From NCBI GenBank assembly GCA_015501585.1, contig JADNRY010000016.1:310001-374000 (forward strand): a stretch of DNA of 64,000 bases, given 5' to 3'. Under the pieces are notes generated by a model. The model had not been told where the DNA came from. It saw only the letters and a list, made by a program, of their open reading frames with translations, and did not search any database. A program made the position numbers and the translations under genes. The number at the start of each line of letters is the position of its first letter. The first letter of the stretch is position 1. The DNA is from Rhodocollybia butyracea (lineage: Eukaryota > Basidiomycota > Agaricomycetes > Agaricales > Omphalotaceae). This document shows, in pieces, positions 1 through 11,876 of this stretch.

Positions 1-3000
1 AAGTTTGTGAATCCTGAGGAATGGGAAAGCGAAGGTGCGTGTTGATCAGACCCTGTTAGCCAACCTATTAACACGGTGATGTCATAGAATTTCGCCAAAG
101 TCACCATCAACATTGGGGAAAGACGTATGCTAGGGAAGACGTGACGGTGAGTGGCCCCCGTAAAGCAACACTGGAGATAGTGCTTATACTTCTAGATTTC
201 ATGGCATGTACCGAATGACGAAGAAATCGAATTTGCGATCGCGGTATTCAAGGAGCTCGTGGAACCGACTCTGTCAACTTTGGACAATCTTCTAGACTCA
301 GGTGCGCACCCAGCCTCGGATGTTCTTCATTCAGCATTGATGCGGTTCTTTACCAGGTGTAGAGCGCGATGCAACATGGCGAAATGATTTCTGCAGGTAA
401 TTATAACCCAAAATAACTTCTCAAGTCTAACACACTGTCGTAGACATCTAAGCATAGCTCGCTATGCCTTTAGTGGTATACCAACGTTGCTGAGACATCA
501 AGATACATCGGATAATATTGCCCATGCCGCCGCTACAAGTGATATACTGTGAGTTTCGTCTTCCTTGTTCATGCAAATAGATATTAAATGGCTTCAGCGA
601 TGAAATTCCCGAGATGGTTGCCACTCTTGAACCACTCGGTGCAGGATTCTGTTTGACTGATACTGCGGACCCACGATATCAGTATATGTCCAGCCTGAGG
701 CAGAAATTTGGGCAATTCCTTCACAAAGCCTCTCTCTCTCTTAGACAGCAAGGAGAGGAAAATACTGTTGATGCAGTACATATGCTTGTTCGTCGTCGGC
801 GCATCGAATCACTATTGGCCAACGCTCATGTCTATTTAGCTAAGCTGCATTCGAACATTCATGATGGATTATGGTGATTCTAAAGACGGGTATGAGTCAT
901 CTAAAGTACTACCCTGGAATCATTTTGACGATTAGCTGGAACAGTTATTATGCGAACGAAGAGCAATATACCTCTACGAAAAACGTGGCCCGTTTATACG
1001 CTCAGCAACGGGAATGGCCAAGAGCTGTTTACGTCCGACGGGCTAGGTAACAGACCTTTCTCTGGTATCAACACAGGCACTGAGCACCAGACTGCTATAG
1101 ATTCTATCACTCGGCAAGGCTAAGGTGGAACTCAATTGACCGAGTCAGAGGACCGCTAGAAGACTCCTTGATCGACGATGTAACACAATGGTCAATGTGG
1201 CATTATGCCAAAGTACGAATGTACGCAACTGAACTTTGGTTGAAATCTACTTTAGCTTATTCTTTGCAGTGCAAGCCAATCTCTGCTTGAGAGTATTTGT
1301 TCAGTAAGCTTGAAACGCAGTACGCGATATCCTCTGGCTAATCACTACGTAGACGTACGATGGTGTCAGACGCCGAGCACTTCCAATTCTCTACCGTGCT
1401 TTAGAACCTGATGTCGATGATGACGATCGTCTGAAAGGGGCGCTATGGACTTTGAATCTTTCATCATTTGGCAAATATGCAATCTCAGGTTTGTCATTCT
1501 ACAAGAGACTATTAACATATCTTACATCGAGAGTAACCTTCAGAGCCCACCCTTGCGACCGAACTCATTACAAAACTTCTAGCATGCCAACACAACGAAA
1601 AGGTTAGCGATAGACATTACTTGAACTACATGTTCACTTATGTTCCTGTAGACCTCAGTACAAAATTGCGTCGCCACTGTCTTTGAAACTTGTACGTCGT
1701 CTCTCAAGATGCTGGATAGTTGTTTTCTTACGGCTGGCTTATAGGTCTCGGTGCTTTCGTAGAACCAAGTAGCTTGGTTTATGATATCCCCGTCCCGGCT
1801 TTGAACCATGCTCTGGACGAATTCAAACTTCGGCTTGGAGTTGGATATAAAGAGGAAATTGTTACGGATAAGTGTAGAAGGAATCGTATCGACCGTGTCC
1901 AACGGCAGAGTAAAGCCTCTGATCAGATGGTGCGTGTCTTTTTCGAGTGACCCATAATATTAACGATAATCTTTCTATAGAATGATGCAGTCATGTCTAT
2001 CGCAAAATCTCCTAAAACACACTGGCGTTACGCAATAGTTGCACTTAAATGTCTTCGCACTCTTGCGAGGAGGGACAAGCCTTTGACTGCTGCTCAGATG
2101 ACATACTTCCTCGAGTCGATTCATGACAGTCAGCCTTCCATTGTGAGAAGCTCCTGATCTTGGCTTTACCTTCAAAGCTGACTTTAACCCATTACAGCGC
2201 TATGTACGTCAACTTTGTCTTTGGTTGTCACTGATCGAATTTTCATTCCTATGTAGTATGCACAGCGCGCTGTTTTAAAGACCACTCGAAACCTCAAATT
2301 GCGGACATTCTGTTCAAGTCCAAGCGATCTGTACGAAGGTCGAAATCAAAATCCACTCAAGGAATCTTTGCCGGTGCTCGATCCAACTCATGCTCTGACT
2401 CAAAAGTTTTTGAAGGACTACCGATTTTCGGTAGATGTTGATCAAGACTTGTGAGTACTGTCGAGACTCCTAGCTTAAGGTACCCAACTCAATAGTTTCT
2501 AGCTTGTTCCGCGATAAAAACCCCCAAGGATGGATTGCTTGGAGTGAATCAATAGTACTTTACAAGCGTCCTCATCCAACGAAGTCATCGCTTCTGCCGT
2601 GGGAATCAGCGAGTCAGGAAGCAGTGTTGGCAGCATCCAGAATTGCCACTAACCCAGCGTTCTGGAAAAAACTTTCCAAGTATCTGGCTGAAGAGAACAG
2701 CGAGACCTCCCTAACTCAAGACAACGTGTCTTGCGTCAAGTCAATATGTAAAGGTTTCTTGTTTTGTCATAATCTACCAAGCTAATATTTCTGTAGTCCA
2801 GGTGCTGGAGGATGCGCCATTACCGGTACTCAAGCCAATACTGGAAGGTTTACTCAAGGACAACAACGTGGATAAACAACGAGCAGCGGCCGAAATTACT
2901 GCTGGTGTAATTGGAGGTGAGTTTGACATTATGTATTTGGGTACCCGCTGTTCAAGTGCGAGTTCTTAGGCTCGAAGCACTGGGCTCTCATTAAACAAAA

Positions 3001-4968
3001 GAAACTATGGGAATGGCTTAAACCATACTTCAAAGTGATGTTCGGCCAGAATTTGAAGAGCGATACTTTGTCAATCTGGTCTTCTTTCCTGGAGGTGCGT
3101 GCACACTACATACCTTGAACTGCTTATCATACCAAAACTTTTACCTCTTAGTGCCTTTTCTACAAAACAGACCCCCGACGATTTCAGCCATTGGTGGATC
3201 ATCTGTTTGAACTTTTCGAGACGGCGGACCTCAATACCGAGATGTCTTTCGATGCTATCAAAATCCTTTCTCTGTTTAGATCTTGTTATGAAGAACTTGG
3301 ATGGAAATTTTCGGCATGGTTGGACGATTCTGTGGAACGTTGTTGGCGCGAAATCCATAGCGATCACGATGATGTAGGCGCCGAAGATCAAAATGTCTAT
3401 ACGATCACTAACCTACGAAAAGGTCAGGACCTATATCGCAGAACTTTTGGCATTTGCGGACAAAACTATGGTTTGTTCTTACATTGGAATGGTCATAGGG
3501 CTTCCAGTTTCTGATTCCTAATTTCAACTAGTGGCAACCACGACCATCGATCCCGACTGTAGAAGTTTTTGTGAAAGAGTGTAGAGCATTGCCAGTTGAC
3601 TATGATATAATGGGCACGCGCGGTTATAATCAAAAAAGGGTGACCGAGCTCGCACAGGATTTCAAGATTTGGCGCGATGAACGGATCGCTGGAGTTCGAG
3701 CATTCCAGTCCAAGTACGACAGGGTTGGCATCCTTGTGTGCAGATGGCTCTTTCAGGCCGTCCATGATACGAACGCTATCTGTGTATTCGACTACATTCT
3801 TCCGCTTATGGTACGCTTTCGTTTTAGTGCAGTGAACGTATTCTAATATTCTTTACAGCCTGAGTTATTCCGCTTCACTGAAGGTCTGTCTTTGGACTCA
3901 CTTGCTGGCCATTTGCTCTCATCCATGTAATTTAGTGAATGACAACGATGAGCTAGCTACTCGTGCGAACCTCCTTCTTGTAAGAATGTGCGGCGTGAGC
4001 CCTCCCCGCCCTCTAATCAACCCTCTTCTGGATGCAATCTTTGAGACCATTCAATCGTCCCCCGTACGCCCAGCTTTTTGCTGGTCAGTTCTTTAAGTAC
4101 TAACGCTGTTGCAGTCGTGGCGAGTCCGTCTCAAGGCCTTACCATTGGTTCAAGGTAATTAACTTGCTTTCTCACGTGCCAACATTAGTACTAATACACG
4201 GGTATAACGCAGTGTTCTACTTCCGACAGATGCCCTTCATTGCGGAAATAAAAGTAGTGCAAATGCTGGAGGTACGACCATTATACTGTACCAATAGCTT
4301 TCCTGACTTCCACTATATAGGTGTTGGGAAAATGTTTGGATGACGAGGTTGTGGAGGTGCGGGAGATGGCTGCGACGTGAGTACGTTTTGCTCTTATTCA
4401 TCTAGCCTCACCATGTTCTGCAGGACCTTGTCTGGTGTATTGCGACTATCCCCCCGTAGCAGTGTTCTGACGTTGAAGGTTTGAGCTGTCCTTCGTTGCT
4501 TTTTGTTTCTGACTACTTTCCATCAGAATCGCTTCGTGCGCCTCGCAAAGAACAGTCATATCCCGGACAAACAGGACCCGACATACAACAAATGCATTCG
4601 ACAGCGGCATGCTGCTATCCTGGGTATTTGTGCCCTAGTTGATAGTTATCCGTATACTGTAGAAAAATGGATGCCTGAGCTTTTGACCAACGTCCTGGCG
4701 GAGCACACTTATGATCCTGTAAGCGTTATTCTAAGCGGGCAGGGCCATGTGTTTATGATTTTTTAGATCCCAATATCCACAACTGTGCGCAAATGCGCTC
4801 GGAATTTCAAAAAAACACACCAGGATACCTGGCACGAAGACTCGAAGAAGTTCGACGATCAACAGCTGGCTGCTCTGTCCACGCTGCTCACCGGTTCCTC
4901 CTACTGTAAGTGTTATCCGTCGGGTTATTGGTTGTGTCTGAGCTTTACTCTTATTTTCAGATGCGTAA
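1..4968 (+). CDS. blm10: Proteasome activator BLM10/PA200 paralogue 1, 5' end outside window
   Basis: HEAT-repeat proteasome activator that caps the 20S core particle. The reading frame enters at base 1 and runs through many ~50-nt introns. Exon by exon it aligns with the second copy at 39213-46225. Examples are WHVPNDEEIEF against WHVPSDLEIQF, FCLTDTADPRYQ against FTLTDPLDPRYQ, THWRYAIVALKCL against THWRYVQMASRML, and PYTVEKWMPEL against PYTVEPWMPPL. The C-terminus is GSSYYA, the HbYX-type tail that docks into 20S alpha-subunit pockets; the last codons are split by an intron at 4906-4960. I judge identity between copies at about 40-50%, so this is an old paralogue. In-frame stops in the raw sequence (near 875 and 1750) fall inside introns with acceptable splice signals, so I see no sign that it is a pseudogene. 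Roughly the first half of the protein lies left of the window. Confidence 0.85.
4906..4960 (+). other. Terminal intron splitting the HbYX tail of BLM10 copy 1
   Basis: This 55-nt intron starts GTAAGT and ends TTTTCAG. It interrupts the penultimate Tyr codon: the exon before ends TAC T, the exon after starts AT GCG TAA. Without splicing the protein would read through and lose the Tyr-Tyr-Ala end. The second BLM10 copy has an intron at the same codon and phase. Confidence 0.8.
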
Positions 4969-5225
4969 TCTTTATACTATTGGTTTTTGCTTGCTTCGCT
5001 ATAGAACTTAGTAATGTTATGATGTACCTCTCGAATGTATCGGTAAACGCTGCTTTCTTCATTCTGCCGTGAGTAGTATTGTTACTGTCGAAGTATTATG
5101 ACAAAAGGATCTGGTCCTTTTGTCTACAAACTTCTACCAAGGTCAAATGCCGAGAATGGCATTAGAGGGCATTAGTCAGAACAGTTTTAGATTTCATAAC
5201 CGACGCTTTGACCGTGACTACAATC

Positions 5226-7670
5226 ATGTTCCTCAACGTGTATACTTTGGTCAACTCAAACCGGATTACAGTTGAAGTCGAATCTTCATGGACTCCCGAT
5301 GAGTTCGGCTCACATTTACAAAACGCATTAGGCTTTGGACCTTACGACGCTAGTACTATATATTTTGTGCGTGAATTCAGTGACAAAAAAGTGGTTCGCT
5401 GACGGTTCGACTCTTTTAGGTTCAACCTGGCTTCTCATATGCAGAATCAGACCGTCCTTCTGATCCAGCAGTCATCCGACCACTTTTCTGTCATCGAACG
5501 AGGTCAAAATCTGACGGAACTATTCACGAATCAAACCTACGGTCCTCAAGATTTACAATTGGTAGCCAAGGGTAAACCGCTTTTCCTATTTTCTTCCCTT
5601 CAACTAAGCCCTTATGTCTTGATAGGAGCATTATTGCAAGACGAACTTTGCATATATCGCACGGACCTTAAGCGCGTCGAGTCCCTCCCGAGTAAGGAGT
5701 TATCTATACGATGTTCTCTTGGCAATATCGGCAGAAAACTCGGGATGCCTAATGCTATGTACTATAAGGTCAGCCAACATTCTTGTTTGACCACCCTCGA
5801 CTACCATTACTACCAGGTACCTGTTGGCTACGACAAAAGAAACATCGCTTCTCTCGATCTCGATAAACTTAAGGCCTATGAATCCTTCACCATATTTCAG
5901 CACTTGTACCCATGGGGGTTTGTCGTTGGGGAGGACGTCCAACTCGTTGTTGTTCCGCAAGGCATGAAACAATACCTATCCTTTCTGTGATTCGGTCCTC
6001 ATCCAGCCTTCCAGTCGCTGATGTTCACGAAGGTGATAATCAATCACGTCGTACCGACGCCGCTCGACCGAGAAAACGTGTGCGCATCACACAAGATGAA
6101 GACTGTGTTGACTCTGTTGATGAGCCGTTGCTGATACCGCCTACCCCATTTTACTTAGCTTCTGCGTTTCTTCTGCGTTTGCGTAAAATGTCCAAGCTTT
6201 TACCGGAGTCTCTTCCATCCGTTGAGGAATTGCCAGTATTTTTCAATGCTCCCCTCGAAGATTCGGAGAAAATTCCGATCTCTCAAGAGTTATTCAACTA
6301 CGCTTTTTCAGGCTATCAGGGGTTTGATATGTGTACCAAGGAAGATGTTTCAGCTGTGTTCAAGGTTGGCGACACTGGACCAGCCTCGCTCTCTTTCATA
6401 CGTGTGTTGGATTCACCCCCTTTGTCACGTACTGAAGCTGGATATCACCACTGCTGGGATGACAACATTCGCAATATCCTCCAGTTGCTCATTCCAGAAG
6501 GAGAGTGTATACGCCACTCTAACTATCACACGGAGACACGCAACAGTCTCCCGGATCTTGGTTACCTGATTAACAAGCGCTGTGTTTTTCGAGGTGAAGA
6601 AAAAGGGCCAACAAGTCCTGGGAATCCCGCGCTCGAACTTGTACGGAATATTGTGTGGGAATACGACTCCGCCCCCTATATCCTTGGTATTTTGTTATCT
6701 GCTCATCCTGAAAATATTTTCTAACGATGGTAGGCTTAGGCTATTACGCCGACGAGACTATAGTCACATTCGTTGCGCTTGTCCATGAAAATGGGAAAAC
6801 CAGGCGTATCAATCTGGAAAAAATAGATCTGAGGTTTATCGCTGACCGAATACTCAACCTGCGACGGTTAATCCATATGTGTTCTATCCTTCACCGACTT
6901 GCGGGGATGGTAGAGAAACCCAGTCCTGAATATCAAACGGTTGGGAGGTATGTACTAATGCCTATATGATTCAAAGTACGGTGGATTAATTTTATAAGCC
7001 TTGATGTTACTATCTCGTTTGTGCGCTCGAAGCTCGTCAAGAAGACCTACACATGTGACAACGATCTAGCTAGAAGTGATGGTCCAGCTAGAGTCCGGCA
7101 CCTCAAAACAGTATATCAGTCACTTAAGAAAGCGGATGTCCCCAATACAGACTCACTTGTCTCTGCCAAACGCAATGTTGTCTTCCTGGAACCTATCGGT
7201 CTTGCTGTGTCACCGAAAACTGTAGGTCAGCTCTGGGACTGCATTCTTTGTATCTTGGATACACTTATAGTATGTATGCTCTACCTCGTACTGCAGCTGT
7301 ATTGATGAGACCTGCCTTGCAGATAGCTCATGACATTCCCCTCTATCATCGGGATATCCGGAAGGAAAACGTTCTCCGGCGCACTGACGATGAATCCAAG
7401 TGGTTCCTCATTGACTGGGAAGATGCAAGTACGACACCAACATATGCCAAGCCAACTTTTTCTCGCGTGACTCACAGCCCCGCCGTTCTGGAAGATGGCC
7501 ATGCGCCTGAGGTGGATATCTGGGGTGTAGGATATCTAATCAAGCACGCTAATCGTTCGATTCCAGAGGAGATCCGAGAGCTTGGGGATCGCATATGCCG
7601 TGATTCTCTTGGTTTGACAGCGCTCCAGACTCGAGAACTCGTTAACGCAGTGTTCTCAGCGTCTGTGTAA
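5226..7670 (+). CDS. Atypical protein-kinase-like protein of basidiomycete/Crinkler-associated type
   Basis: Multi-exon gene with a kinase fold at the C-terminus. Visible landmarks are a catalytic-loop-like HRDIRKENVL, where Lys and Asn are offset from the canonical HRDxKxxN, and LIDWEDA, which replaces DFG with DWE. SPAVLEDGHAPEVDIWGVG resembles the segment of this family that follows the activation loop. Further upstream the block FRGEEKGP is typical of the module that precedes these kinase-like domains. A basic cluster, RPRKRVR, at about position 6070-6095 is a plausible nuclear localisation signal. The N-terminal part (5226-5990) matches nothing I recognise. I chose the ATG at 5226; exon 1 joins exon 2 through a phase-0 intron ending near 5443. 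Classification as Crinkler-like is inference from memory of the family; the kinase fold is better supported. It sits 258 bp downstream of BLM10 copy 1 on the same strand. Confidence 0.65.
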
Positions 7671-8462
7671 TTATTATCTAAACTTGGTCTTGTACACACG
7701 CACAAAAGGCAATGTAATGGTATGCTCAATCTCCATAGTTGGACTCATCTGATGAGTCTCAAAATTCTGGGGAAAAAACAGCAAACTCAGAAATAATGTT
7801 CTTCTCGCTGACACCAGGTCATAAGACAAGCATTCAAAGACTAATTTGCACACCGAAATCTAAGACGCGCGTTGGGTCCCCGGACAAGATGTTGAGATAC
7901 CATATCTGAGAACAGAGTTGCCAGCTTCAGAACGTCTACTTTCCATCCCCAGCCTCGCCTGCTTCATCTCAGGAAAGTCCGGGTACTACTAGTCTCGTTA
8001 GTCCAGAAAACAACGAGGATGTCCCACAGCTTTGCTAGTAATGCGGCCGGCTCTCAAGGCTGTTGTTGAAGCTGTTGCAAATTGTGGACCAAGGCCGCGG
8101 ATCTCAAACGAATTTATTTACATTTTATGCTTGCTTGGTAAGGATTTCACAAGGTATTACTATTTAAAGAGGCCAAAGCTGGGGTTACTGTCCCGTTTTG
8201 GTAAAGGTTCAGCACATAGTTGATGTGAGGCAAATGTTTTGGTATCCGTTCCCAAAAATTATTTTATGCATTTTTGATGCGGAACGTATGAGGTAAGATA
8301 TCAAACCAATCTCGCACAAATGTGGAGAGAAGTTGAGTGTCACTGTTTCCAATATTCTATATTCTCTCTTATTTGAACAATGCCCTGTTCGGCGCAGTTC
8401 TCGGTGACTCTCAGGTCGGTGAGAAATTTATAAAAAGGAAAGAGCAGTCACACTCACTGTTA
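7671..8462. other. Intergenic, no supported gene
   Basis: The region contains only short, stop-ridden frames on both strands and no motif or splice pattern that I can tie to a protein. It is the left part of a gene-poor stretch reaching to the HIT gene at 9710. Confidence 0.5.
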
Positions 8463-8492
8463 TGGACACACTGGGAATTGAACTCAGCACCC
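8463..8492 (-). pseudogene. Truncated copy of the 3' end of tRNA-Ala
   Basis: The plus strand reads TGGACACACTGGGAATTGAA and then CTCAGCACCC. This is the same ~30 bases found at the 3' end of the tRNA-Ala gene at 9299-9372, with a single C-to-T change in the T stem. Beyond the T arm the similarity stops: no anticodon arm, D arm or 5' acceptor strand can be folded. It is therefore a fragment, not a second tRNA gene. Confidence 0.7.
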
Positions 8493-9298
8493 TTATATAC
8501 CCAAGAGTTGAGGCTCTAACATGAACTTACCCTCTGCTGGATCCCCGAGAAAATACTTAGAGGTTTATAACTTCATAATCATCTCTATCCTAAAAAGACT
8601 AAGGCCATAAATCCCCGATGAGCCAGACTGTAGGTAAAATCTAGCAAATATGTTAGCCTGCAAAACAGAAGGGCAAGTATATGACCAGTAGGGATGAAAG
8701 TCTATAGAGCGTAGAATATGCGGATAGAAGAAAGGACTATCGCCACAATGAGATTGAAGATGTCTATCCAGGATGTTGAGTCGACGGTAGAAATAAGGAA
8801 AGTACAGTCCCAAATAATGAACGATAGTAGTGCCGCGAGCGTCGTAAATCAGGCTTTCGAAGCTCTAGGGTTGGAGAGGCCAGCAATGCCGAAAGCTGAG
8901 CATTGAGTTTACGTTTTAAGTGGGCTGAAAAAATCCGGGGGTTCAATTGTCTGAAATTGAGGCAGAAAAGACGATCTTCGTTATGCCATTGCTTGACATA
9001 GTGAGGGGCCCTAGCGCCTCAGAACAACAAGCAGACTCTGTTGTTGAATGTGCGTTGCGCGGACTGGACATAGGGCTAAAGTTCAAGCTCGCCTCGCTTG
9101 TATAAGACATGCACAGGCTGCGTTGGAAACAGCGGAAGCGGTCGAACGGGCTCAGTGGGCAGCCCATTGGTTGTTTTGCCCTAACAGATTAAAGTTATAA
9201 TTGTATCCCACCATAACTTACTTGAACAACCTTTTGCCCGTTACAACTTTAAGCGACTTCCATGTCTTTAAAAAGACTCACGACGCGGAAAACAATAG
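8493..9298. other. Intergenic between tRNA fragment and tRNA gene
   Basis: No gene could be supported. One open stretch without an ATG, about 8935-9108 on the plus strand, could encode a plausible-looking ~57-residue peptide, but I recognise nothing in it. It may be a decayed gene. Confidence 0.4.
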
Positions 9299-9372
9299 TG
9301 GACACACTGGGAATTGAACCCAGCACCCCCCGCATGCTAAGCGGATGTGATAACCAACTACACCATGTGCCC
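9299..9372 (-). tRNA. tRNA-Ala (anticodon AGC)
   Basis: Read on the minus strand, the 74 nt fold into a full cloverleaf. The acceptor stem is GGGCACA with TGTGTCC (one G-U pair). The anticodon arm is TCCGC-TTAGCAT-GCGGG with anticodon AGC. The T arm is CTGGG-TTCAATT-CCCAG with an intact GTTCAA B box, and the discriminator is A. There is no intron. Its 3' half is repeated ~0.8 kb upstream at 8463-8492. Confidence 0.9.
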
Positions 9373-9709
9373 TTCGTTAAAAACCTATTTATATGGCTAA
9401 GAGTTGGAGCTTGAAATTTGAACACCAACGAAGAACACCACTTCAGCAACATAGAGGTTCCCTAGACGTCACGAAACCGTCAAGTACAGACGAGCATCAG
9501 ATAGTGGCGCACAGAGTGTTCACTTTATCCTCGTTCTACATCAGTCCACTTTGCATTGAACGTTTCCTGTTCTCAGCAGGGCAATGGGTTCATGATTTCT
9601 TAGCTCTTGATATCACTTGGACCTTCAAGACAACACATTGTGATACTTACTTGGCACTCGTAGAAATCCGAAGATCAACAACTCTGTTCACGTTTATCTA
9701 CACAGCTCG
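9373..9709. other. Intergenic, tRNA-Ala to HIT gene
   Basis: The stretch is partly covered by a plus-strand open frame (9393-9803). That frame runs antisense into the HIT gene 3' end and has no recognisable features, so I do not call it a gene. It probably holds the HIT gene's 3' untranslated region. Confidence 0.4.
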
Positions 9710-10671
9710 TCACGTTCGTAAAGGATGGTGGGGCGAAACCGTCGATGAAGCTGCTTCAAGGTCGTGCTCGATTCGGGGTAACCCTGCTTCAGTTGTCTCC
9801 TGACCATTAGCTGTCCCCGACCGCGCACCGGCTTGGGGCACTCTGTCGATGGGAGCATTCCGACGGTTGTTGTAGCCGGATTTAACTCGATTATTAGATA
9901 CGGATTCTCTGGAGAGATTAAAGTCAGAATACGTAGGCAACAAAAACACGATAGTCGATAAGCACCGAATTTCTGCAATCAAGTCGTCGATCGCGTACCA
10001 TGCCAAAGTCGAATAGCTTATTCCTCTAAACCAACCCATGAAATCTGATGGCTCGATATACGCATGACAATGTAAATGGTCAGTGACCGGAATCTTGTTG
10101 TCTTTGAAAGGCGGCGTTATGAAACCTATATGAAACCGAGAGTTTCTCTCGAGGGGAATTGAAGTTGAAATTGAAGCCGAGCTGGGTGGAGATGTATCAA
10201 GCGCAGAGAGGAGTCTCAAGGCGATATTTCGGACATTGACTAAAAGAGGAAGGTCCGTAGCTGACTGGATGTTTAGATGTCAGATGAAAGCCAGCGATGC
10301 AGTTTTGTGACTACGATACGCGCCAGAGTATACAAAGACGGTACATGCAGACTGTTCACGGCCATGAGCACAAAAACAAATACTAGAAATGCAAAAGGTA
10401 CGCACTTGAAAGCAATTATAACATGTCCTCTAGATGAAACCGGGTTCGCTTTTTCCCGATAGGCCGTAAAGTTATCATCTCTCCAAAGCACTTCGGGAAC
10501 ATTCGATCCGAGATTATCGCTGGTAACCACAGTTGTTCGCCATGGATTGGAAGGAGTAGGAAGAGCAGAGGCGACCAGACTGCACATAGGACAGCCTAAT
10601 TTGGGCGCAAACATTGAATTGGCCATGGAGGTATTGGAACAAGGAGTACGTACATTGGTGGTCAAAGCCAA
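9710..10671 (-). CDS. HIT (histidine triad) domain protein
   Basis: Nucleotide-binding/hydrolysing protein of the HIT superfamily. The N-terminal exon holds CPMCSLV followed by an ordinary HIT strand region ending GHVIIAF. A ~50-nt intron follows, then NLHVPSLYTL. A second intron lies near 10240-10305. The histidine triad itself is HLHCHAYI (His-hydrophobic-His-hydrophobic-His). The C-terminal tail (NNRVKSGYNNR, then IDRVPQAGARSG) is typical of a basidiomycete HIT subfamily. A further intron splits DLIAEIR from ESVSNNRV. The start at 10671 gives an N-terminus ahead of a second Met at about 10626, either of which could be used. The gene is divergent from translin with almost no spacer. The exact substrate cannot be told. 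Confidence 0.8.
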
Positions 10672-10687
10672 GTCTCACGCGCCTGTT
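10672..10687. promoter_or_regulatory. Minimal spacer between divergent HIT and translin start codons
   Basis: Only 16 bp separate the outermost HIT start codon (minus strand) and the translin start codon (plus strand). If HIT starts at its second Met the gap is ~61 bp. The two transcripts must therefore overlap in their 5' leaders, or promoter elements must lie inside coding sequence. Confidence 0.5.
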
Positions 10688-11744
10688 ATGTCTTCAAGTT
10701 CCTCCATCCATGACACCTTTCAACATTTTAGAGAAGAACTCGACGAGCATCATGATCGCAGAGAGAGACTCATCAAAGTAATCATTTTGTTTTCACTTTA
10801 TCTTCCGCTCGTTTTTTCATGCATAACAGGCCTCTCGCGATATAACAAACATCTCAAAAAAGACGATATTTCTCCTCCACAGGCTCGCTCTAGAAGCCAA
10901 CGACTCATCAGCCCTCATAAACGCATCCAAAATCGGTCTCGATAAACTCGTTCAAGTCCAGGAAATGTACGCCAGCCTGAAAAATGAACTAGTCGGCGAT
11001 CAGTTCTGGCGTTGGTAACCGCTTTCAGATCTCCACAGCACAGCCGTTTACGTTCGACCTCACTCTAGGTTATCAACGACAGATCTCTCCTGGTCTTCAG
11101 GAATACATTGAAGCTTTGAGCTTTGCGCATTTTCTGAACGACGGGAGTCTTATCACGTATGAACAAGTGCAAGCAACCCTGTGTGGCGTCGAGGGTGAAG
11201 CTGTAAGACCAAAATCCATATCTTTTTCTACAAGGCTGATTAGGATCCTAGTATTTCCCTCTATCAATTTCCGATTACCTACTGGGCATATCCGATTTAA
11301 CCGGAGAGCTCATGCGATTTGCGATATCCGGTTTTGGAAGTCCTGGTGGACGCGCAAAAGCTCTGGAGATCTGTACCTTTGTCAGAGGTTGTAAAGCAGG
11401 TAAAAACTCTCGCCCTCATCCTCACTATCTTCGCACCCTAAATCGCATATCCTCCAAGACTTCGAAAGGTTCACTCCCTACATCTGGGAATTACAAAAAA
11501 AGCAAAACGTAACCGCACAGTCCCTGGCCAAAATCGAAGATGGTGCGCTAATAATCCTTGATTTGATCCCACAACGGCACATTAACCCTACTTCTTCGTC
11601 CCAGTCGCGTATACTGCCGTCATTAGAACATCAGAATTTGACCTACCACTCGAGATGCTAGATGATATAGTGAACCAAGTCGTTTCAAACTACCATAGTA
11701 CCCGTGACGATGATGGGGACCGCCAATTTGGTGCATATTCTTGA
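10688..11744 (+). CDS. tsn: Translin (TSN)
   Basis: Single-stranded RNA/DNA-binding protein that, with TRAX, forms the C3PO ribonuclease in other eukaryotes. The N-terminal FREELDEHHDRRERLIK is diagnostic of translin and is followed by ASRDITNISKK. After several ~50-nt introns come ISDYLLGISDLTGELMRFA and GGRAKALEICTFVRGCKA, the conserved C-terminal half, then FERFTPYIWELQKKQ and a tail ending FGAY-S. Reassembled, the protein is about 230 residues, normal for the family. The intron near 11010-11095 could be spliced in two ways, so the segment around FWRW is uncertain. The gene shares its upstream region with the divergent HIT gene. Confidence 0.9.
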
Positions 11745-11876
11745 AGGCGTATAGGTATCCATTCCAGGGAAAAAGTAAATGGGATCTACATACAGTAACA
11801 ACAATAGTGTACAATTAATTAATGAATGATCATAATTCTACGAGTCCAAGAACCGTTCGCACATACAACAAATTGT

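Noticed and set aside
1..2200. BLM10 copy 1 as a pseudogene because of in-frame stops near 875 and 1750
   Set aside because: Each stop falls in a stretch with GT...AG borders. Removing those stretches gives a continuous frame that aligns with copy 2, including an almost gap-free 60-residue block.
8463..8540. A second complete tRNA gene
   Set aside because: Only the 3' acceptor strand and T arm are present. The T stem has a mismatch, and no anticodon or D arm can be folded.
9393..9803. 136-codon plus-strand frame
   Set aside because: Its right part is antisense to the HIT gene, and its left part has no motif or splice context.
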